This document shows, in pieces, positions 57,615 through 64,000 of a stretch of 64,000 nt of DNA. How positions within the stretch are numbered: the first letter of the stretch is position 1; every line of letters begins with the position of its first letter. The position numbers and the translations under genes were made by a program. The notes under the pieces are model-generated. The model did not search any database and was not told the DNA's origin. It saw only the letters and a program-made list of their open reading frames with translations. The stretch is from DASUNP01 sp963728545 (lineage in GTDB: Bacteria; Acidobacteriota; Blastocatellia; UBA7656): contig CAVSKO010000002.1 of assembly GCA_963728545.1 (NCBI GenBank), positions 124,001 to 188,000 of the forward strand, in the 5' to 3' direction.

Positions 57615-58886
57615 TCAAACCTCCGAACGTGATTTTGGGAGTGGGGCCGACAACTCTACACTCCGCATCTCCGAATGGGCTTGTCTCTTTTTAACCAGAG
57701 CAGGGATTCGCCTGAAAGCGAAATCGAGCCAGTCGCCTAGCTCGGGCATCGGGTCGCTCATCATAAAATTATCGTGATAGGTTCCGCCGACCGGCTTCAG
57801 AAAATCGAGCGTTGCGCGAAGCCTGCCCGGATATTTGCCCGCGTAGCCTGCGGGAGCGCCGCGCCACACTTCTATCAGGTGGCGCGCGTCGCCGAGCAGC
57901 CACCTGCACCGCACATTCATTCGATAATTGGGAGCCACCGGAACATCGCCGCGCTCGGCTAATTCTGCAAGCAGGGCAGGGAAGTCTGCCCCGGCGTAAA
58001 CCGAAAGCGGAAGCGAGTTCCAGAACCGCCCATTGACTTCCATAAAGACCGGTGTGCCGTCTGCTCGAATGCGGAATTCCACCATCGCCACGCCATGCCA
58101 TCGCAGGGCTTGAAGTATGGCAAGCGCCGCATCGCGCATGTGTGGATCGACCGGCGCGCTCGCGCGAACTGCGCTGCCTGATCCTGTCGGGCGCACGTCG
58201 CGGATGCGCCGGTGAGCGAACTCTGCGCGAAGCTCGCCTTCGCGCATCAAGGCAAAATAACCTGCGCCATTGCCTTCGACGTATTCCTGCACGAGCGCGG
58301 CAGAACTTCTCTGATTCATCTGCTCGACTGCGGCCAAAAGCTCTTCCGCATTGCGCGCATAAAGCGGCGCTCCCGTTGCAATAACTTTTCCGGATGCTGA
58401 CATCTGTTCCGACGAGCGGGCTTTGATGACCGCCGGATAGTTTATTGATTCGGCTATATCGTGAGCCTCGGCGCTGCTCGCGACGTAAAAAGTTTTCGGG
58501 ACAGAAACGCCGAGCGAGCTTGCAAGCCGCGTCGTTTCGCTCTTGTCAAAAGCCCGCATCACAATCTCGTGAGACGGCAAAACCAGCCGCCCGCAGCTTG
58601 CGAATATTTCTTCTCGATAGGTTGAAAGAGGCAACGTCGTCCGCTCTGTCACGGGCAGTACTAGCGTACCCGGCACGCGCGCGACTTCTTCTCGAATGCG
58701 TGCGACAAACGCCTCGGCGGAATCCATCGGCGCGGGATAAGTAAAACTGCTTTCAGCGAAACGTGACCATCCCGCTTTTGACCAGCTATTGCTTGAGCCC
58801 ACAGATACACGATGGCCCGCGCGCGCGAGCGAACGCACGCAAGCGACTGCTTGATTTTCGTTGCCGTCAAGCACCAGTATCTTCAT
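57615..58886 (-). CDS. ATP-grasp family carboxylate-amine ligase
   Basis: 423 aa. The ATP-grasp core is visible: DKSETTRLASSLGVSVP, YPAVIKARSS, ALVQEYVEGNGAGYFAL, HRRIRDVRPTGSGSAV and VAMVEFRIRADGTPVFMEVN (metal-binding Glu/Asn). The N-terminal KILVLDGNENQAVACVRSLA is the pre-ATP-grasp fold. These enzymes form amide or peptide bonds through an acyl phosphate; in EPS loci they may add amino acids to uronic acids. It overlaps the GT4 gene start region by 4 bp (ATGA). Confidence 0.87.
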   Translation of the reverse strand: MKILVLDGNENQAVACVRSLARAGHRVSVGSSNSWSKAGWSRFAESSFTYPAPMDSAEAFVARIREEVARVPGTLVLPVTERTTLPLSTYREEIFASCGRLVLPSHEIVMRAFDKSETTRLASSLGVSVPKTFYVASSAEAHDIAESINYPAVIKARSSEQMSASGKVIATGAPLYARNAEELLAAVEQMNQRSSAALVQEYVEGNGAGYFALMREGELRAEFAHRRIRDVRPTGSGSAVRASAPVDPHMRDAALAILQALRWHGVAMVEFRIRADGTPVFMEVNGRFWNSLPLSVYAGADFPALLAELAERGDVPVAPNYRMNVRCRWLLGDARHLIEVWRGAPAGYAGKYPGRLRATLDFLKPVGGTYHDNFMMSDPMPELGDWLDFAFRRIPALVKKRQAHSEMRSVELSAPLPKSRSEV

Positions 58887-60118
58887 GCGCTCACCATCGC
58901 CGCGACTGTTTCAGGCGTGCCGGTCTTGTCCGACAGCCTGGTTGTTTCGTTCAAGACTTCTTCAAAGCGGTCTGCTATCACCGACCAATCGAATTGTGCC
59001 GCAAGACTCGCAGCCGCCGTTTCAAACTGTTTGCGCGTTTGCCGGTCGCATAGAAGTTTGATGATTGAATCGGCAAACCCGAGGCTAGTATCCGCCAGCA
59101 TTATGTCGCGCCCATCCGCTACGTCCAGCCCTTCTGCGCCGACAGAGGTCGAAACGACGGCTTTACCCATCGCCATCGCTTCATAAATCTTCAGGCGCGT
59201 GCCGCCGCCGATCCTGAGCGGCACGACGACCACGGCTGCGTCTCTCATATAATCGATCACGGACGGCACGGTCCCCGTCACTTCAACTGAATCGGCAGCC
59301 AAACTTAAGACGCGAGGGTGAGGATTTCGGCCTACGATGCGGAAACGCGCGTTGGGAACGGCTTTCAAAACGCGGGGCCAGATTTCCGCGCAAAAATACT
59401 CAACCCCATCGATGTTTGCTTCCCAGTCCATCGAGCCTGTGAAGACTACGACCGGCTCATTCGCGTCGCTGCCGGATTGCTGTCGATATGCTTCAAGGTC
59501 GACGCCCGTAGGCACTATGTTGATCCTCGACTTCTCGGTCATCAGCGCCATATTTTCGCGGTCGTTTTCGCTCACAGCGATCACGTGATCGAATCGGTTG
59601 ACGGCCTTTTGCTCGTAGCGAATCATCTTCGCGGCTTCGAGCTTGAATGCTATTCGCTTGATCGGGTTAGGCTCGTAGTCCGCCTGCCGTCGCCACAAAA
59701 CGGATTCGACGTTGTGCTGGAACAATACCGTCGGCAGGGACAACTCCGCAGGGAAATTCAAAGAAGCAGAAAGAAAATCACAAACGGCCACGTCAAAATG
59801 GCGTTCGGCCATCCACTCTCGGATCAACGCGCCGACACGCGCCGAAGTAAATTTGGTCACGGCGTATGGCGCGCGTGAAAAGATATTTTTTAGATAATCG
59901 ATTGCGGAAGACTCAGCCCTGCCGGTCGAGATTGAAACAGTGTGAGAGAAATGCTCGACGATCTCGCTTTCGTACACGGAATCTTTCGGGCCGTCGTAAT
60001 ACGAAAGCAGTGTGACTTCGTGCCTTGCCGCCAGTTGGCGAAGCAAGTTGTACGAACGAATCTTGCCGCCGGTGTTGACCGGAATGAGCTTGCCGCCTTT
60101 TACCCAGAGTATTCGCAT
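58883..60118 (-). CDS. Group 4 (GT-B) glycosyltransferase, EPS/PEP-CTERM locus type
   Basis: About 411 aa from ATG 60118 (a TTG at 60136 overlaps the previous gene). The donor domain motifs VFTGSMDWEANIDGVEYF, FRIVGRNPHPRVLSLA and GGGTRLKIYEAMAMGKAVVSTSVGAEGL are those of GT4 enzymes; the last carries the E-x7-E motif. The acceptor domain begins ILWVKGGKLIPVNTGGKIRS. It resembles the sugar transferases annotated with exosortase loci (TIGR03087 type). Adds a sugar to a lipid-linked or polymer acceptor. Confidence 0.9.
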   Translation of the reverse strand: MRILWVKGGKLIPVNTGGKIRSYNLLRQLAARHEVTLLSYYDGPKDSVYESEIVEHFSHTVSISTGRAESSAIDYLKNIFSRAPYAVTKFTSARVGALIREWMAERHFDVAVCDFLSASLNFPAELSLPTVLFQHNVESVLWRRQADYEPNPIKRIAFKLEAAKMIRYEQKAVNRFDHVIAVSENDRENMALMTEKSRINIVPTGVDLEAYRQQSGSDANEPVVVFTGSMDWEANIDGVEYFCAEIWPRVLKAVPNARFRIVGRNPHPRVLSLAADSVEVTGTVPSVIDYMRDAAVVVVPLRIGGGTRLKIYEAMAMGKAVVSTSVGAEGLDVADGRDIMLADTSLGFADSIIKLLCDRQTRKQFETAAASLAAQFDWSVIADRFEEVLNETTRLSDKTGTPETVAAMVSA

Positions 60119-60132
60119 TCGCCTTTTTCGAT

Positions 60133-61581
60133 TCAATATGCGAGCGCCGCTTGAGGCGCTTCTGTAAGGGCCTCTTCAAGCACGCGCCCCTTCATCTCAA
60201 TCGGGACGCTGAGGCCGAGCATTGAAAGCATTGTGGGAGCAATGTCGAGGTTGTTGCAGTCAGGAATGAAGCCGCCGCGCCGCACGCCCGGCCCGTACAT
60301 TATCATCATGCCTTTCGGGTCGTGACAGCCGGATTTCACCATCCCTGTGCTGTATACCAGATTTTCGTAGAGCATCGAAGAGTCTTTATCAAGGTTCGGG
60401 AAATGACACCGCGACTCTTCGGTGATCGTGTTGTACGTCGCCAGGTTTACCGTGATGCTGTTTTCGACCTTAGTCACCCAGAACATCGGCTGGTCGGGTG
60501 TGTCAACGTAGGCTGATTCAAGCGTCGTTGTGATGAAGTCTCTCGTCGTCAAAGAGTCGGGGTAGATGTTGAACTGGTCTGACATCGTTGATAAAGCTTC
60601 TGCACGATCTGCTACTCCGAGAATCTCAAGTATCTTTTCAAGCGAGCGTAGCTGTCTTACCTGCCTGCTTCCTTTAACGGGAGCGACGTACGGCTTCTGC
60701 CCCATGCTTGAAGCTACTACCAGAACAGTGTTTTCGTCCGCGAGCTTAAGCATCCGTTTCAATAACTCGTCAGCCGTTCGATAGCCGTGCTCGATTGCGT
60801 GACCGTAGATTCGCACTTCATCCGGCGTGGCGTCTTCTTCAAAGGCTTCCGGCTGCATGGCCTTCCAGTAAGTGTGCATGTAATGGGCTACGTGGTTGCT
60901 GTGAAATGTAGCCAGATCAGGCCGGTGTTTAAGGTAAAGCTTGCTGAAAAAATCGAAATTCACAAGCGGTTGCATCGCCACGCGCTGCCATCGAATCTCT
61001 GGGGCCACGCGCTCGCGGGCGAGCTGTCGAGCTATGCGAGCTACGGTCGCGGGTCTGAGTCCTAGCCGAAGAAGCCGCGCGCCGAGTCGCGCCTTAAACA
61101 ACAAGCCGTCCTTATCCGAAGGCAGTCGTATCGAACGAGTGTAGGTGAGATTCAATTCTTGAATCGCGCTGGCTGATGCAGGGTAAGTCTCTGCCGTGGG
61201 CGCGAAAGTGTCAGGCACGTAAAAGCCGTTTACCTCTTGCGGAGGCCACGAGCAAAGGCTGCCGTAAACGCCTACGCCTAATCCCTGGTCGTGACAAATT
61301 TCCCAGATGCGCTTTGCGCGAATAGTGTCGGGCGGCTGTTGAAGAAAGAATACGTTGTGGTCCGCTTGCGGTCTGCCGGTGTAGAGGGTCGTCCAGGTGA
61401 TCCAGGGGTCGAGCTGCGGCGGCAGGTCTACGCTGACGGGCGCGGCCCACGTCCCTTCGCTTTTGAGTCGCGCGAACGTAGGCAGCTTGCCCTGTTTTAT
61501 AAGGGGGTCAATAAGGTTCCAGGTAAGCTCGTTCAGCTCTACAAGCAAAACCTTTTTACGCGATGGGTTCTTGCTACTCAT
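60133..61581 (-). CDS. Alkaline-phosphatase superfamily (type I phosphodiesterase-like) protein
   Basis: 482 aa, no signal peptide. KVLLVELNELTWNLIDPLIK replaces the usual metal-binding DG motif with ELNE. WTTLYTGRPQADHNVFF contains the nucleophile Thr candidate. NTVLVVASSMGQ replaces the usual SDHG, and MIMYGPGVRRG and DIAPTMLSMLG close the fold. Because several metal ligands look altered, activity may differ from a standard phosphodiesterase. First gene of the seven-gene EPS operon that ends at 54090. Confidence 0.82.
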   Translation of the reverse strand: MSSKNPSRKKVLLVELNELTWNLIDPLIKQGKLPTFARLKSEGTWAAPVSVDLPPQLDPWITWTTLYTGRPQADHNVFFLQQPPDTIRAKRIWEICHDQGLGVGVYGSLCSWPPQEVNGFYVPDTFAPTAETYPASASAIQELNLTYTRSIRLPSDKDGLLFKARLGARLLRLGLRPATVARIARQLARERVAPEIRWQRVAMQPLVNFDFFSKLYLKHRPDLATFHSNHVAHYMHTYWKAMQPEAFEEDATPDEVRIYGHAIEHGYRTADELLKRMLKLADENTVLVVASSMGQKPYVAPVKGSRQVRQLRSLEKILEILGVADRAEALSTMSDQFNIYPDSLTTRDFITTTLESAYVDTPDQPMFWVTKVENSITVNLATYNTITEESRCHFPNLDKDSSMLYENLVYSTGMVKSGCHDPKGMMIMYGPGVRRGGFIPDCNNLDIAPTMLSMLGLSVPIEMKGRVLEEALTEAPQAALAY

Positions 61582-61629
61582 TCTTACCTGTTCTCCAAGT
61601 TTCGTCTATCGATTGAATGTGCTGTATTC

Positions 61630-61738
61630 GAAAGACATCTCACCGCCGCAGACACAGAGAGCACAGAGCGGGCGCAGAGCAGAGGTTGGTTTTCTCTGCG
61701 CAATCTTTGTGTCCTCTGTGTCTCTGCGGTGAATCTTT
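61630..61738. repeat. Palindromic intergenic repeat family A, copy 6
   Basis: Inverse orientation: left arm gacatctcaccgccgcagac, right arm tgtgtctctgcggtgaatc. Inner gagcgggcgcagag is unpaired with caatctttgtgtcc, so one arm has diverged. It lies between the EPS operon and the sugar-nucleotide dehydrogenase gene. Confidence 0.87.
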
Positions 61739-61750
61739 TTGCATTCAATT

Positions 61751-63064
61751 TCACCAACACACGCCCTGATAGCTCGTTCGGCCCTCTTCTGCTTCGAGCA
61801 ATCGCACAAGATCGATTATCACGCGGCCGTTATCAAGCTTTTTGGAAAGCCGCTGAAACTCATCCTCTTTCTTGCCGATGATAATTACTTCCGCTCGCTC
61901 GATGACTTCATCAAGCTCCGAATGCATCAGCGAAGATATATGCGGTATCTCGCGCTCGATGTAATCCCGGTTCGCGCCGAAGATCCTTGCCAGCTCGACA
62001 TCGCGATCATAAATCGTAAGCCTCAGCCCCTTGCCTATGAGCGTTTCGATCAGGCTGACCATAGGGCTTTCGCGCAGATCGTCCGTGCCGGACTTAAAGC
62101 TCAACCCAAGCACCGCGACATTCTTGCGCCCGGTGCGCAGAACCATTCCGGCTGCGCGCTCTACCTGTCGCCGGTTGCTCGCCATAATCGAACTCAACAC
62201 CGGCACGTCGACATCAAGCTCTTTGGCTTTGTAGGTGATCGCGCTGAGGTCTTTCGGCAAGCACGAGCCGCCGAAAGCGAAACCGGGCTTCAGGTACGCA
62301 GGCGAAATATTCAGCTTGGTGTCTTTACAGAAAACGTCCATCACCTTGTGGCTATCGACTCCCATAGCCTTGCAGACGGTTCCTATCTCGTTTGCGAAAG
62401 TGACTTTCAACGCGTGAAAACAATTACTGGCATACTTGACCATCTCGGCTTCTTTTATGCCGATGGTAATTACCGGCGCATCGATGTTGACGTACAGATT
62501 GCGCAAAACATTAGCTGTTCTTTCATCGTCAGCGCCTATGAGAGTAAATGGCGGGTTGTCGAAGTCCTTGATCGAAGTGCCTTCGCGCAAAAACTCCGGA
62601 TTGATTGCAACGCCGAAATCGCGCCCCGCCTTTTTGCCTGAGCTTAGTTCGAGCGCGGGTTTGACGACGCTCTCGATACTGCCGGGCAACATAGTGCTGC
62701 GAATCGCGATGATGTGAAAGTCAGTTTTCGACTTCAGGGCCTCGCCTATTTGATGGCAGACGCGCTCGATGTAAGAAAGGTCCAGGCTGCCGTTGTGATT
62801 TGAAGGCGTGCCGACGCATACGAGCGAAACGTCCGATTCCAAAACCGCCTCGGCGCAGTCTTTCGTAGTCCGAAGGCGTCCTTCTTTTACCGCCTCGCCG
62901 ATCAATTTCTCAACCCCTGGCTCGACTATGGGGCTTCGACCGCTGCTGATGATTTCGACCTTGAGCGTGCTAACGTCACAGCCGATGACTTCGTGTCCGC
63001 GCGCGGCAAAGCAAGCCGAAGATACGCAGCCCACGTAACCAAGTCCAAAAACGCTTATCTTCAT
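61751..63064 (-). CDS. UDP-glucose/GDP-mannose dehydrogenase family, closest to GDP-mannose 6-dehydrogenase
   Basis: 437 aa. Rossmann start KISVFGLGYVGCVSSACFA, VCVGTPSN, NPEFLREGTSIKDF, and the active-site region DTKLNISPAYLKPGFAFG plus GSCLPKDL with the catalytic Cys. The KLNISPAYLKPGFAFG form is that of AlgD-type GDP-mannose dehydrogenases. Reaction: NAD-dependent four-electron oxidation of a nucleotide sugar to the uronic acid. It overlaps the upstream membrane-protein gene by 4 bp (ATGA) and supplies a precursor for the EPS locus. Confidence 0.92.
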   Translation of the reverse strand: MKISVFGLGYVGCVSSACFAARGHEVIGCDVSTLKVEIISSGRSPIVEPGVEKLIGEAVKEGRLRTTKDCAEAVLESDVSLVCVGTPSNHNGSLDLSYIERVCHQIGEALKSKTDFHIIAIRSTMLPGSIESVVKPALELSSGKKAGRDFGVAINPEFLREGTSIKDFDNPPFTLIGADDERTANVLRNLYVNIDAPVITIGIKEAEMVKYASNCFHALKVTFANEIGTVCKAMGVDSHKVMDVFCKDTKLNISPAYLKPGFAFGGSCLPKDLSAITYKAKELDVDVPVLSSIMASNRRQVERAAGMVLRTGRKNVAVLGLSFKSGTDDLRESPMVSLIETLIGKGLRLTIYDRDVELARIFGANRDYIEREIPHISSLMHSELDEVIERAEVIIIGKKEDEFQRLSKKLDNGRVIIDLVRLLEAEEGRTSYQGVCW

Positions 63065-64000
63065 CTCTGTTCCCCCGCCGCGCTTCGCTCGGTTGAAGCG
63101 AGTGAGATCGCATCCCTAGTCGTTTTTTCGTGGCGGGCAAGCTGGCCGAGCAGCGCGCGATTTTGAGCGGAGGGCAGGAGCTTTACGAAGCCGTCGCTTG
63201 CGCCAACGACTTCGCCCACTTCCATCTTTGAGAAAAACGAGTTGATGTCTGTCCACGAGACACGCTGGTCAGCGCCTTCTACCCAGTTCCAATCACGCTG
63301 CGGGCGCGCGCTGAATACCCTTTCCGATAACCACATATCTCCGCCTTTTTCCCACGTGGATAGTGACTCTTCCGCAAAATCTTCGCGCCATTGAAGCATC
63401 TTTGAAGTGCCGATTTCGGTAATGTGATACGTGTTCAAATTGCCCGTGCGGTTCAGTGGGTTGAAAGGGAAAGTCCAGCTAAAAGCCCAAACTTCGTCCT
63501 GCTGATTAACAGTAGCGACGCGGCTTTCGGGTTTTAACAGCGGCTGAAGCTGCTCGATGCGAGCGACGACATCTTGCTGGCGCTGCTGCTGAACAGGTTT
63601 TGCCATAGCTGCGATGTTGGAGATGGTTGCTACGGCGACAAACGCGAGGGCAGAATAATTGAACCATCGAACGGAGCGGCTGCTCGCGAGTGAATACGCG
63701 AGCGCGATGAAGGTTATCGGGTACAGCAACAGGTATCGCTCGATCGCGCCGCCTTCCCACAGCATCGCGAAAAGTAAGACCGGGATTGCGTTGACTACAA
63801 ACAGTGCGGCAATACGACGGCCCCCGGCGGAGCGAAGCAGGTTAAAGAGAATTGCGGCAAGGAATATGTAAAAGAGCGCGAGCTTCCAGAGGCTGACGCG
63901 CAACAGGTTGACAAGCGAGACGGGGTTGAACGGGTCGTGTACCAGATAAGCTTTGAAGAGCGCGCCGTCATTACCCATGTTTATGAACGACCGCGACAGG
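63061..64000 (-). CDS. Integral membrane protein, glycosyltransferase-like, 5' end missing
   Basis: The frame is open to the window edge, so the N-terminal part is missing. Visible helices: VSLWKLALFYIFLAAILFNLL, RIAALFVVNAIPVLLFAML, YLLLYPITFIALAYSLA and YSALAFVAVATISNIAAMA, then a soluble C-terminal domain of about 165 residues. The layout resembles the end of polytopic GT-C-type mannosyltransferases or dolichyl-phosphate-sugar transferases, but I cannot see the catalytic loop. Coupled to the nucleotide-sugar dehydrogenase gene. Confidence 0.7.
   Translation of the reverse strand, partial: LSRSFINMGNDGALFKAYLVHDPFNPVSLVNLLRVSLWKLALFYIFLAAILFNLLRSAGGRRIAALFVVNAIPVLLFAMLWEGGAIERYLLLYPITFIALAYSLASSRSVRWFNYSALAFVAVATISNIAAMAKPVQQQRQQDVVARIEQLQPLLKPESRVATVNQQDEVWAFSWTFPFNPLNRTGNLNTYHITEIGTSKMLQWREDFAEESLSTWEKGGDMWLSERVFSARPQRDWNWVEGADQRVSWTDINSFFSKMEVGEVVGASDGFVKLLPSAQNRALLGQLARHEKTTRDAISLASTERSAAGEQR

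Overview
The window (about 55% GC by eye) looks like a chromosomal segment of a Gram-negative, soil-type bacterium. Three things suggest Acidobacteriota, probably the Blastocatellia lineage: WD40/TIR/caspase proteins, molybdenum hydroxylases, and many short palindromic repeats between genes. This is an inference; there is no rRNA or marker gene to confirm it. I see no CRISPR array, tRNA or rRNA gene.

Layout. 1-2.4 kb: the 3' part of an nSTAND-type protein with 14 WD40 repeats. 2.4-24 kb: a metabolic stretch with a three-subunit xanthine dehydrogenase-family enzyme, a second fused [2Fe-2S]/Mo hydroxylase, an amidohydrolase-type deaminase, an amidase, a DNA glycosylase, an Asp beta-hydroxylase-like enzyme next to a sulfotransferase, an S10 peptidase, MsrB, a sugar dehydrogenase-like propeller, and a degenerate-J/PilZ/PilZ protein. 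24.3-25.9 kb: a near-consensus promoter drives a highly structured RNA of about 260 nt ending in an intrinsic terminator, just upstream of a Cys/Met-metabolism PLP enzyme.

26.1-37.9 kb is the most interesting region. It is a compact biosynthetic gene cluster without large PKS or NRPS enzymes. In order it encodes a MarR regulator with a palindromic operator, an acyl-AMP ligase, an ICMT-like membrane methyltransferase, a KAS III-like enzyme with rearranged active-site residues, an AurF-type diiron N-oxygenase, a carrier protein, a class II aaRS-like amino acid:[carrier protein] ligase, an extended SDR, a second diiron ferritin-like protein and a second carrier protein. A convergent operon of two BioF2-like GNATs and a JmjC-type oxygenase follows. 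The gene set suggests that an amino acid is loaded on a carrier protein, N-oxygenated and joined to an acyl chain. The product is unknown.

38.2-43.9 kb: a c-di-GMP-I (GEMM) riboswitch, whose P3 arm carries a palindromic insertion, precedes a giant secreted FN3/propeller protein of 1670 aa. 44.3-48.3 kb: a conflict-type island with a caspase gene (frameshifted) and a convergent TIR-DUF4062-like/TM-WD40 pair. 48.6-64 kb: a minus-strand exopolysaccharide locus of the kind associated with exosortase systems (ExeA-like ATPase, probable pseudokinase, deacetylases, PHP hydrolase, ATP-grasp, GT4, alkaline-phosphatase superfamily protein, GDP-mannose dehydrogenase-like enzyme, methyltransferases).

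Several repeat families fill the gaps: a long palindrome (A, six clear copies and one diverged look-alike), a cloverleaf-like element (B, three copies), a 30-bp hairpin nested at GGATG sites inside other palindromes (three copies), and a MITE-like element. Three genes carry single frameshifts, each at or beside a short run or repeat. They are either young pseudogenes or assembly errors.
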